The notes beneath the pieces are model-generated. The model searched no databases and was not told where the DNA came from. It saw only the letters and a program-made list of their open reading frames with translations. Source: Endomychus coccineus (Eukaryota > Arthropoda > Insecta > Coleoptera > Endomychidae). From it: a DNA stretch of 64,000 bases. Location of the stretch: the NCBI GenBank assembly GCA_958510875.1, contig OY294068.1, forward strand, positions 69,294,633 through 69,358,632. The letters run 5' to 3'. Position numbers and translations under genes: made by a program. Below, piece after piece: positions 11,905 to 22,897 of the stretch. Every line of letters starts with the position of its first letter. The first letter of the stretch is position 1.

Positions 11905-14900
11905 TCGGATACAGTTGTTTTTAAACAGCTTAGCACGAAGCGCGCGACCCTTAGTCCTCGAAAACAAACTACATATGTACTGATGTTGAATTTCTATCGT
12001 ACATTTAGAGTTAGACCATTGAAATGAAAAATAACTTAGAATTTCAATTTAAGTTCCATTATTTACATATCCCTTCAACCATCTAGAACATCAAAGGCCT
12101 AGGCGACTCGACGGTGTTTTGAATATATCAATTGCACTACTGTCATGTAAACAGTACAATATTACTTCTAATTACGATTTGGATAATAATAATAAATATC
12201 AAAGGGCATATTTGGAGAAATGTTGTTCAACTTCAGAAATATTTAAAATGTAACTCAATGCAATACAAATTTTTATTTCTTTATCGTTTTCTAGGAAAAT
12301 ATCAATTTTAGGATAATATCCACATTGTTATTCATCTTTCTAATACTTTGTGCTCCAACCGTTGAAACTTTGTATTTTTTCAACATGACAGAAGGCATTA
12401 TTCAAATTATGCTACCATTTCCCATTTTTTTCAATACCGTTGTTTTTTTTATACTAACAGGAAGAAATTTTATTATTCCCATATATTTATTAAGTCTGAC
12501 ATACAATACACTATATCATATAATTTTGTGGAAATTCATCAATTATGCAAATATTTTCTATTTTTATTATTATCAATTTTTTCTGTAGTATAATAATAAT
12601 TATAAGTTTCATAATTTACTCTTTCCTATTTTTAATTTGAATTCAAGGAAAATATATTCATGAAGTGAATATTTTATAGTAGAGTGCCACATATGAAAGA
12701 AAGCAAAAGCTTCAACTTATCTTGAAATATAACCCAGGCTTATCAATTTTAAGACGACTTATTGTTATTTAGAAAGTTTGTTTTTAAGCAATAAGCTGTG
12801 GTGCAATATACTTATTTGTTTAAGATCCTATTTTATTTATTTCGTTACAAGGATATCAAAGATTTTGCATTTTTTAATATTTTTAAAATACGTGACTGTA
12901 TATATCTGTAAAAATGTAAAAACATGTGATATAAAAAACGATAATTAAGAGAGCGAAATTTCGAAAATGTTCAGGAACTCATTATATTATGAATCTCTGT
13001 TGAAACGGTTTAAAGGATACTAACTACTTTAAACAAAGAAATACCTATGTGGTGAACGAAATTTCGCATTGTAAATATCTACGCTATTTTGTGTTGTTAC
13101 AAAATTATACTTTTGACCGTTTTAGGTCAGGGACAATGTTGAATATATTGATTGGAATGAATATTTTTTGTTTAAAAATCTTATAATTTTCTGAAATGTT
13201 GAAAATGTGTAAAAGTTGAAAGTTGGTTGAATTTGACATTTTTATGTGAAATTGTTATTAGAATAAGTATTTATATTAGTGTACAATTTTTAAGGCAATT
13301 GTCTTGTGTAATCTTATTAAAAATTTGTATAAATTTTTAATAGGAATAGACCTAAGTCAGATTAAGTACAAAATAAACATGTGAAAAACACTTATTAAAT
13401 AAATCAAAAAATTTCATTACAACATCTGCGCCAAGAATTTTCTATGTAAAAATGTAAGATGATAATTGTTGAAATATATTTTGAATCTTGCGCACGATTT
13501 TTTCTTGTTTCATTTTATTAAAAGACAAACACCCTTATCGCCTAAACGTGAAATTATATTTAATACAGTACGCTAGTCGCCTAACGTGAAATGGTATGAA
13601 GTAAGTAACGATTTCGTGAGTTTATGTTTTCCCTGTTGATAATGTGTTACAACAAAAATAAAACACTTGTGTTTATCACTAGTTTATTTGTTAGCATATT
13701 TAATTACAGATACACAGCGACATGCGCTCCAGGGAAGCATTGCTCCCCCAACTTTATAAGTATACTAGGGGTATGTGCATGACGTGATTGTCACCGTGAC
13801 ATAGCGTGACCGTGATACCACTCAAGCTAAAATCACAGGAATTATAAAGCTTTAAGCGTGCGTGAGTCTCATTGACGTGATTATTTGTGTGCGTGAACAA
13901 ATCTTCAGAATCGTGAGCGTGAATCTAAAATTGCTCACGCGCCCGTTCCAATACGTACTGTAACGGTTCATAAAAGAAGAGCGTATTCGAAAGAATGTCA
14001 TGTGGTCCACAAAAGATACATACCAAAACTGATATGGGGCAGACAGAATTCCCCTGTTGATCTCGAGAAATATACTCCGAAGGAAACCAGTTTTTCTTGA
14101 CACCCACTTTGTTTCTGCTCCGTATCAACTATGTCCACGTTATGTAGATGATTACTTCGTACTGCTTTCTCATCCAAAGCCCTTATATCATTGTATGACA
14201 GCGACAGGTCGTTGCAATAAATGATTGGCAATAATTTCGAAATGAGATCAAGTAATTGACCTCTAGAACATCGTAGAAAAACGGGCGATCTCTCCCTTTT
14301 CTACAGATATTTTCATAGTCGGTGCTAATCAGAAATTCCGTCTGTTATTTCACCATTAGTGATTCCATCAAGTAGGTGGACTAGACGGCTCAAGTTCGTC
14401 ACCTCTTCATTGCTAGCTCGAGGCTTGCCGAACTTTGTACCCGAATGATAATTCTGCCCTCCGTGTGTGGGCGCGCAGCTGCACCTCTCGTGGCCCTCAT
14501 TCGCGAAAAGAGGTGCAGAGGGATGGTAGAGTTATCATCTGTCCTTCAGGGAACTGATTCAAATCCGCTCACGGCACGCTTACACTATTTATAACTAGGC
14601 TATAATAGCACGGCACCTTCCACCCGAGAGTACATGTACTTGAATGATACATATTCAAGGGCAAGGAAAATGAAATGTGTGTACAAAGAAGGAATAATCA
14701 CATTTCAAATGAACTACATACCTAGTATTACCGAAAATAAAAAAAATTTAAACTGACCTTGCCGCTTGAAGTTCCGAAATCGGGACACAAAATACATTCC
14801 CGTAGTCTCAAAGCTACAACTGCCGTTACAGGTAGAACACTATAATATAACCTGTTTTGAATTGAATTCGGTATATCAACAGTTAATTCACTCTCCGCTA

Positions 14901-15166
14901 GGAGCATATATTGACTATATGGCTGGGAGGTGCCATACCTTCAGCCTCTCTCTATTAATATATATCCAAGGCTGTACTTTATTAATTTGGCCATGTTTGT
15001 AGGTGGCATCGCGCTGACGTCATTTACAGCATAGTAAGGTAACAGGATGATAAAATCAGTCAACCCTACAATTATCATTATTTAATTTTCTTGGGTACAA
15101 GCTACAATAGCTAAGAAATATTTAAAACTAATGTTACCTTTATGTAGAATAGTCACAAAGTCAATA
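11905..15166. other. Intergenic, mostly unassigned
   Basis: No gene is recognised. 13780-13960 has repeated CGTGA-type words (GCGTGAC, GCGTGAG, CGTGAAC). Minus-strand frames at 13852-14231 overlap in three phases and match nothing I know. 14400-14560 is G+C-richer with two GAGGTGCA/TGCACCTC inverted words. None of this supports a gene call. Confidence 0.3.
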
Positions 15167-15174
15167 ATCTATAC

Positions 15175-15729
15175 CACGGTCGTACATACAGGTCTGGGAA
15201 CTCGAGGCTGTTTCCTATGTGAGAAGTGACTCCGCTAAGCGTCAACTGTCGCGTAGTACCAAAAAGGGTGCCAGTGTTCTCTGACAACTGTCATTCTTGA
15301 CTTGTAACCACAAGGAATACCTACGTTTTTAGAAACAAATTACGAAACCGTGCATTGTGCCTAAATGCAAAACGGGGTACAAAAGTGTAAAGCAAGAAAC
15401 TTCTGTTTTTAAAGTGCCGAAAGATGCGGAAATGCGAAAAAAGTGGATGCTTGCGATTCCGGAAAGAAATCGTTTTAACGAGGTCTTTTATGTGTGCGAA
15501 AAAGGGAAAGTTATTTTTAAGATGAGTAATACATTTTGACAAGAGTAACAGTTCTATTCCTCTATCGAATCAGAATACTTAGTAACACTGCTTGCGATTC
15601 CGGAAAGAAATCGTCTTACCACTTCGATCCAAGCGCTAGCTAGTGGCTGAGCGAGGGCCTACGAGTTTGGCGACGCGTAAGAGACCCATGTCAAACATAC
15701 GAGTTCCCAGACCTGTATGTACGACCGTG
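15175..15729 (+). mobile_element. P-superfamily non-autonomous element, copy 1
   Basis: The 555-bp element has about 30-bp perfect terminal inverted repeats beginning CACGGTCGTACATACAGG. It is flanked by an 8-bp duplication ATCTATAC at 15167-15174 and 15730-15737. Inside, the plus strand encodes a THAP-type zinc finger (see 15351-15539). An 8-bp target duplication plus a THAP domain is the combination expected of P-element relatives. No catalytic transposase region is present, so movement would need a source elsewhere. Two more copies lie at 15868-16259 and 26898-27184. Confidence 0.8.
15351..15539 (+). pseudogene. THAP zinc-finger domain fragment in P-type element
   Basis: The frame reads CIVPKCKTGYKS, then SVFKVPKDAEMRKKWMLAIP, then RFNEVFYVCEKG. 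This is the C-x4-C ... W ... C order of a THAP DNA-binding domain (C2CH zinc finger), but the final His partner (C-x2-H) is lost and the frame ends after 15530. There is no clear ATG, so it may be an internal exon. P-element transposases use this domain to bind sites near their ends. The same sequence occurs in the reverse orientation at 15980-16120. Confidence 0.7.
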
Positions 15730-15867
15730 ATCTATACCAATCCATAACCAGAAAGTATATAGTTGTTCTGTGACCGGAACAAGTTGATGTCTGAGCAGAG
15801 AGAAAAGTGAAAGTTGTTTTATGGGGTCCTGTCCCAGACAGAGAGATGTAAAGATAGAGTGCTAGGG

Positions 15868-16259
15868 CACGGTCGTATACACAGGTCTGGAAGCTCTATG
15901 GTTGACTTGAGTCTCTTATGGGTCGCCTAACTCATAGTCCCTCGCTCAGCCACCAGCTAGCGCTTGGATCACGAAGTGGTAAAACGATTTCTATCCGGAA
16001 TCGCAAGCATCCACTTTTTTCGCATTTCCGCATCTTTCGGCACTTTAAAAACAGAAGTTTCTTGCTTTACACTCTTGTACCCCGTTTTGCATCTCGGCAC
16101 AATGCACGGTTTCTTATTTTGTTTCTAAAAACGCAGGTATTCCTTGTGTTGGCAAGTCAACTGACAGTTGTCAGAAAATTCTCCTACGTGACGACTTTTG
16201 GTACTACGGGCCAGTCGACGTTTAGCGGACTCACTGCTCACATAGGAAACAACCTCGAG
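15868..16259 (-). mobile_element. P-superfamily non-autonomous element, copy 2 (one end missing)
   Basis: This copy lies in opposite orientation to copy 1. Its left end starts CACGGTCGTATACACAGG. The minus strand repeats the THAP segment (CIVPRCKTGYKS, MRKKWMLAIPDRNRF). The homology stops abruptly at about 16259, just before the terminal repeat, and the following sequence is unrelated. No target duplication is visible. It sits only 139 bp from copy 1, so the two form a head-to-head pair. Confidence 0.7.
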
Positions 16260-16602
16260 GTTGAGCGAACAACAACTAGAAGATTCATTCCCTCTCCTTA
16301 CTAAATATCGCCCCACACACTGTAGTATACAATATAAGCTATTGAGGAGTAGTGAATTTCTGAATTTCTCGCTAGACAAAATCCCCTCCACCATCCGACT
16401 ATATATCTTAAGCCCGGTCACTACAATAGTCGCTCGCGCTCTGTATCTATACATCTCTCTGGTCCCAGAGTTGGAGGTTGATGTGATGAGATTTGTGATA
16501 TCTTGGAGAATAACTATACTTATTTTTTGATATCTTTATTTGCCAACAAAGGTTCAGTTGAAATAATTCGCAAAATAGATCGTTCATTGGATTACGTTAA
16601 GA
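16260..16602 (+). promoter_or_regulatory. Probable promoter and 5' leader of the Vti1b-like gene
   Basis: The block upstream of the SNARE ATG contains no other gene. CTATATATCTTAAG near 16400 could act as a TATA element. In-frame stops (TAA, TAG) precede the ATG in the last 40 bases, which supports initiation at 16603. The call is positional only. Confidence 0.3.
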
Positions 16603-16956
16603 ATGTTGGGTAATAATTTTGACTGGGATAACCACAATAGGCAAATCGCCTTCGAGGGGCGTCAGATTTTAGAAAGAACTGGAGAAAGTATTGAAAGGTC
16701 TAACCAAATTGCAATAGAAACTGAAAATATTGGCACTGAAGTGATTTCGGAACTCCATGGCCAACGAGAATCACTACTAAGAACTAAAACCAGACTCGAA
16801 AGTGCCGATGAACAATTAGATAATGCGAAGACAATATTGAAGAAAATGGGCCGAAATGTGATATACAACAAACTGATTTTGATATTCATAATTTTGATAG
16901 AGATTGGAATTCTAATTGGCTACTCTTATCTCAAATTTTTCAAAAAGAAAGCTTGA
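16603..16956 (+). CDS. Vti1b-type Qb-SNARE, single exon, 117 aa
   Basis: The protein has a Qb-SNARE helix (about residues 28-85). It carries SNQIAIETENIGTEVISEL and then GQRESLLRTKTRLESAD, with the central-layer Gln at residue 54, as in VTI1B. A C-terminal anchor follows at residues 91-110 (LILIFIILIEIGILIGYSYL) with a short basic tail. Vti1 SNAREs act in Golgi, endosome and lysosome membrane fusion. The ATG is fixed by upstream in-frame stops. Mammalian VTI1B is about twice this length and has an N-terminal Habc bundle; here only about 25 residues precede the SNARE motif. Either the N-terminal domain is absent or upstream exons splice in and were missed. AATAAA lies at 16959-16964 right after the stop, with another at 17450-17455. 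Confidence 0.8.
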   Translation: MLGNNFDWDNHNRQIAFEGRQILERTGESIERSNQIAIETENIGTEVISELHGQRESLLRTKTRLESADEQLDNAKTILKKMGRNVIYNKLILIFIILIEIGILIGYSYLKFFKKKA

Positions 16957-19900
16957 TAAATAAATCTAATATAAATTTTGTTATGGAATTACCTACTACA
17001 AACATCTAATATAAGTTACCATAGGTACAAAATTAGAACTTGACTGGAAAAATGATATAATTTTCTTAAACTTCATTGGTATCATACTCGTACACATTAC
17101 CTGTTCTAATTTCTGCTACAACATACAAACTCTCATACAGGAAAGGTTTTATTGAAATATATAATAGTTTGTAAATATAATATAAACACTTATCTTACTG
17201 TTTGATTGTATTTTAAGCAAGCCTTTGAGTTTCAGGAGCTAAAGCAATATTAGAAATATTTCCTGTTATTGGATTTTACATGATGAACATTAAAACATTG
17301 CTAGTACCGTTTGAGCTTTCAATTAGATTTGAATAGCTATGTGGCTAGTTGGAATCTTCTAAATCTTGATTTGTACCACATAAGAATCAACATTATAGAG
17401 CACTTCCTGATTGAAAATCAATACATCGCAAATGGAGTGTACAACGAAGAATAAAACATTTTGAATTTATGTTATTTAATTATATTTGTAAATGAAACTT
17501 TTACATTATAATAACATATAAATGGTGGGAATTAATATATGAGCGACTATTAGTGAGGATTATGGTGATGAATGAGCTGGTTTCATTGTAACCAATTTTG
17601 ACAGATTGGGCTTGATCTTCATTTCATACATGAATGAGGTTCAAGTTGCAGTTGTGTCCTATATTTATTTTCAATCAATTGCATAGCTCAAAACCCAGTT
17701 TCTTTAGGTATGCTGTGCTGTAGGTCATTTAAAGTTTTATCGCTTTGGCAGAAATGTACTTATTTCTTCCCTTCTTTTCAACAAAAATGAATTAATGTTT
17801 CTGAACTCATTCCTGATTTGGCAAGCTGAATTCTTGGATCAGTATACTCATTACAGTATGAAAATACATTTTTCTCAACAATAATTTTATTAATGTGTAA
17901 AAATTGTACCGCCAAAAATAAAGTAATGTGCAACAGATTCAGTAATATTGTTCTGAATCCTTATAACTTTTACAATTATCATGAAGAGAGGATGACAAGT
18001 GAAATTGTTAATAGAAAATAAAAATATATCATTTTGAAGTATGTATTTGCATTTGGCACATATAGACTAATGTGTATATAATGTAATTGAATCCCACAGT
18101 AACAACCTGTTCTTAAAAATTCTTTTACTTCACCCAATTATAATTTAATCATTCTGAAGAAGTTAAAAACGGGTATGTAGAAACCAGCATGCGTTAGAAT
18201 TTGAATATGAAGCAATCGCCCCCTATTAACTAAAAATACTGATAATAGTACCAGGACCTTTCAGCTACCAAGTAGTCTTCATAAGAGTATACTCAGATAA
18301 GATGATTCTTATCTATCGAACAATGATTTAATACCAGAGGGTGTAGCTGATTCAAATATATAAGTAGGGAATGTTAAACTTCGTTCTTCAGTGTACTTCT
18401 GATCATGCCGGCCCCCCACTGGTGCTGATAGAAGTGTGTAATTGGTCATCTGAAACATATCCTCGAGCAGGTACATGTGTCTTCGTTTCTTTCGGTAAGG
18501 AGAGCACAAATTAAGATTGGCAAGATAAATAATATAATAACAGAAATGGCAAGAATTCATATGGATATGCACCAAGTCGACAACACCATAATCCTAAAAA
18601 ATCGATAAACTGGAGGGCCGCACAATGGTTCATTTACAGTTTTTAGATAGAGACAAAACCAGCTCTAAATATGCATTACAATTATAAAAAATTTTAAGCA
18701 CAGGGGTATTATTTATAGGGGTAGACGAAAAAAAAGATTTAAATATATCAATTCTGTGAATGTTAAAAAATAATGAAAATATTTTAAGGCTCAGGTGCGG
18801 TTTTAGGGGATGAGAAACAAAAATATTTATTATACTTTCAAAAAATTTATAAATGAACTAATATGAATTCTGCCAATTCAATGATGCTTATTTCTTTATT
18901 TATAACAGCCTGAAATTCTTTTTTACTCGTGGTGGCGCCCAGGGTTTGTTGTTTAAAAAGTAATAGGGCAAGTATCATCATTGTTAACGAAAAGGGCCGA
19001 ACCACCACGAATTTGAGCTAGTTTGGGAAATATTAGTAACTTGGGTAAATTCATCTTTTTGATTAATTTAGAATCAAGGGAAGGTGGAAATTGTGTAGCT
19101 TACATTTGGCACCCAACAATTATTTTATTACAAACTTCATCCCACTTGAGAGAAAGATTGGAACAATATTTCGTATCTTTGAGATGATGAGAAATCGGTC
19201 CTAATCAGATATATTTGGATTAACATTAGACGTAATTACCTAATCTTGAACCGCTCGTTTGATATTTTTACTGCCTAGAATTGACCCGAATGTCGAATAG
19301 AATTTGGCCTTTAATTTTTTTTAACCCTATAAAAAATTAATTGCTACATCATCATAGCACGATTTTAAATGTATATCGATATAATGTGATGTGTACATTT
19401 CATACAAGATGCGTATATCATGTCGACATCTAGAGAGTAAAAAGTGTACAAGACGGGCTCAGACTATTAAACTTCAAAGCCAAATGCTGGTGGCGGAAGT
19501 AAGCGACTTTAGTTTTACTCTCCCAAAATTAAGTTTTAGATTGAAAATGCTGCTTTTTAAAGTACTAACTCTGACAATATTCACAAAATTAATAAAATAT
19601 TAATATTATAAAATTTTTTTTTACAAACCTGAGCCCTCTGTCATACATCAGATATCAACAATTTTCACGAAGTCACAATTGGATCAGTGTCACTTTATCA
19701 CTTCGTTATTTATTTTTTACTTTAAAACTTATCTACTATATGATATGCCCCTCAATAAATATGTATTTTATAAATATGACGTCCCATATGTCAATTTCTA
19801 AATTGATAAAATCGAAATAATCGCGGTACGTTAAGCTATTTTTTAATCGAGCCGCTTGTCTCGATTGGGACAGGACATGTGCTCCATTTGGTTTGTACAT

Positions 19901-20076
19901 AATACAGGCAACTTACATATTTTGCGAATAGTTTTTTATATAAAAACTATACATCCCATTATTTTCTGGGTAGCAAGGCAAATATTGCTAAAGCGGTTGG
20001 TTGATAAGCTTTTGCATAGTTCCAATAGGAACGTCTTGAAACATGAATTTAAAAAAAACTCTGAAATATAATTTTT
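16957..20076. other. Intergenic, with one decayed ribozyme-like motif
   Basis: No protein gene is recognised. The frames at 18309-18575, 19391-19603 and 19856-20071 have no recognisable character. The stretch at 18240-18295 resembles one at 35490-35540 and is described separately as a hammerhead-like motif. Confidence 0.35.
18254..18292 (-). ncRNA. Decayed hammerhead-ribozyme-like core, locus 1
   Basis: Minus strand: CTTATGA (consensus CTGATGA) is followed by a short hairpin CTAC-TTG-GTAG and then GAAAGGTCC, the order box 1 / stem II / GAAA of a hammerhead. Box 1 is mutated, so activity is unlikely. Hammerheads of this kind are known from Penelope-like elements and other small retroelements. 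The related copy at 35502-35540 keeps a longer stem. It is inferred from motif order, not folded by program. Confidence 0.35.
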
Positions 20077-21170
20077 CCATGGAATGTGTGTGAAGTGAGC
20101 CTGTGTAAAACCCAGCCTCACTTCGACTTGGCAACACTGCGCGCTTCTAACTTAAAACTTCTCGCACATATTTTACATGAATAGGAAATGTAATACTGAC
20201 TTCATTATAGGCCATATCACTCTCTAATTGAATGCAATTTGTTTGTACCACTATTAATTTTTGAGTAAACGAAATAGCACAATTGGAAAGAATAAGAACT
20301 GACAATACATTTACTCTTTATTTCGATTACATTGTTTCTTTTTGCACTGAGACTTCTCATGGATTTTAAATTTTTTACTAAGTATACTATCTCGTTTGTG
20401 CCGTATTGTGTATATCAAATTGAAGCTATCATCATTAGGAATTACACTAGATGTTTCATAGAGAGACTAAATGGGTCCATACGCAAAAAGTAATTAAATT
20501 TTTTTTTTAAATCCATTAGAAGTCTCAATTTTAATTGTTTTTACAGAGGCTGAATAAGTCCTTACGCAAAAATAAATTTAAAATAATTTAAAATTCATGA
20601 GGTCGGTTTTTATTTTTTATGCTATCTCGTTTGTGCCGTATTGTGTATAGAATCAAATTGAAGCTAACATCATTAGGAATGTACATTGATCATTGCGCAG
20701 AGAGGCTGAATGGGTCCTTACGCAAAAAGAAATTGAAAAAAAAATTAAAAATGTATGAGAAGTTTCAGTTTTTATTTTTTTTAAGTATGCCAACTCGTTG
20801 GTGCGCTTATCTTCAGGAATGCACACTGAAAGTTTCATGGTTGTATAGAGGCTGAATCATTCTTATGCAATAATGTAATCGAAATGAAGTAAAAATCTAT
20901 TACTAATGTCAGTTCTTATTCTTTCCAATTGTGCTATTTCGTTGAAGCCGTATAATGTATGGTTTCATCAGGATGCTACTGAAAAATTAATAGTAGACCA
21001 AACAAATTGCATTTAACTAGAGAGTGATATGTCCTATAATGAAGTTAGTATTACGTTTCCTATTCATGTAAGATATGTGTGAGAAGTTTTAAGTTAGAAG
21101 CGCGCAGTGTTGCCAAGTCGAAGTGAGGCTGGATTTTACACAGGCCCACTTCACACACATTGCCATGGAA
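20077..21170. mobile_element. Foldback element with internal tandem repeats, about 1.1 kb
   Basis: The arms are about 235 bp (20077-20312 against 20908-21170). They start CCATGG(C)AATGTGTGTGAAG and share ACTTCGACTTGGCAACACTG and GAAAGAATAAGAACTGACA in inverted orientation. The centre holds diverged tandem copies of a 100-230 bp unit with CTATCTCGTTTGTGCCGTAT and TACGCAAAAA at about 20390, 20625 and 20790. Long inverted arms made partly of repeats are typical of foldback (FB-like) elements. No transposase is seen. Confidence 0.75.
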
Positions 21171-21179
21171 GGGAATTGA

Positions 21180-22190
21180 TATCGCTTAGGGTTTGATGTT
21201 TGGGTACGCCCCTATGATATCGAGATGAGCCTCAGGTTGGAGCGTCAATCTGATACCGCTGATATCTTGGAGGTTGATGGAAGTGATGTGGGGCCCGTCA
21301 AGGGAGCCCTGTGAGGTTGTTGCGTCAGGCAGCTAGCTCTGGAACAGAAATATAAACACAGACAGGAGCACTGGGTCCTGTTTATTACTGCAAGTTATAC
21401 AGGCAATAAATACAGAGGGCGATGCTAAGTCTGCCTAGACTGGTATACCAGGTAAACGCAGCGCGTAGGCGAGACAGAGATCTAATGTTCAATACACACA
21501 GTACACAATAGTCACTGTTCGCTAGGATGTTGCAATGGTCCATGTACCGGGGGTATATGTAAATCTGGAGCAAATCAAATGTAAGTTATATCAGTGCAGC
21601 ACTATGTATAGTTGGACATACAAAAGAGTGACGTGATAATAACTAAGCACTAGGAATTCACTGGGTAAAATAATACAACAAACTTACGTGAATGCAAACA
21701 CAGGTAGAGCGAGCAAGCAGCGTTGGTGGATAGCGGTGCGATGAGCAGTCGTACTTTGCCGGACGGCGAGACGCTAGGGCCTGCGAGTCGGAGCGACGAG
21801 TAGATGTCAACGGCGGAGCACTATCGATGAGAAGATGGATGTCCTTTGGGGAGCATAGCCTCCGGCTGATGAGTTGGTGATGATGGCGATCAGGTGATTT
21901 TGCCAGGGTAGGGGCCACTACAGAAAGCTTGATACAAAGTCTAGGTCTAGCTAGCAACGCATACCTATGAAGGAATGCAGTTATCTTTTATTCAAAAAGT
22001 CGGAAGAGAAAGTCGCGATATTGCCTGTGATTGGTCGAGCTGAAAGCACTATGCTTATGGAGTGAAGGAGGAGCTTAGCATGTAGCGTGAGAATCCGGGA
22101 AAAACCTGCGAGTGCGAACTCGGATTCTCAGAAATGCCGCGACTCCGCGCATGAGTTCACTATTTGGTCGTCGACGGCAGATACCAACAA
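21180..22190 (-). mobile_element. Possible solo LTR, minus orientation
   Basis: The block is clearly G+C-richer than its surroundings. Read on the minus strand it begins near TGTTGGTATC (about 22190). It has an AATAAA-type signal within GTAATAAACAGGACCCAGTG (about 21390) and no coding match. This fits a U3-R-U5 layout, but no second copy, clear CA end or target duplication was found. The frame at 21658-21957 has low-complexity codon use and no known domain. Confidence 0.25.
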
Positions 22191-22897
22191 CCTTCGAGGG
22201 GTGCAATGAAGTCAGTCGAGTTATAGATTGACAAACGTGTTTGTAATCGATAACTAACTTTTTAGGCTTGCATCAGAATGTCATATATTGCTATTTATGG
22301 AATAATAACGATTATAATTTATAACGTTTACCATGATTTACACTATTTCTTCTATTTACATCTTAAGATTTAGGGAGAAGGACTAAGAAATGAGTAAATT
22401 GCACACACAAGTGAACTCATGGTTCAGAATGGTCACATAATTTTTACTTGTCATTCAGTAATAATCTGATGTGTGATGGAACAAAAAGAAAAATGCAAAA
22501 TAACTTTAATAAATATTTATATTGCCAGGCTCTTGCAAAATCATTATTTACAGTCAATATTTTTAATAAGTCGATTTAAATAGGTATATTATATATAACA
22601 CTGCAGAAAACTATTTAAAATAATGTATATCTTAGTTTTATTGATTAATATTGATCTTGCAATGCATATTCTTATTATCCACAAAATGTTATATGTTATG
22701 CAAACTTCTGAAGACACATATTTTCATAGGAAGCCTCCAAATAGTACAAAATGTTGTTTCAACAGCAATTTCTTTTAATAGATTGGATTCAAAAAAGTAT
22801 TCACCTTACCTTCAAATAGCATAGGAAGTTGAATTTTGCAATCCCAAGACTAGGTAACTATGTAATAAGATTTGTGGCAATTTGAAATTTACAATAA
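22191..22897. other. Intergenic / PNO1 3' flank
   Basis: No gene is recognised. This AT-rich sequence probably includes the PNO1 3' UTR, since PNO1 is transcribed leftwards and ends at 22898. Confidence 0.35.

Noticed and set aside
13852..14231. Three overlapping minus-strand frames as a possible gene
   Set aside because: All three frames are open to a similar extent, with no known domain, no splice pattern and no clear start context.
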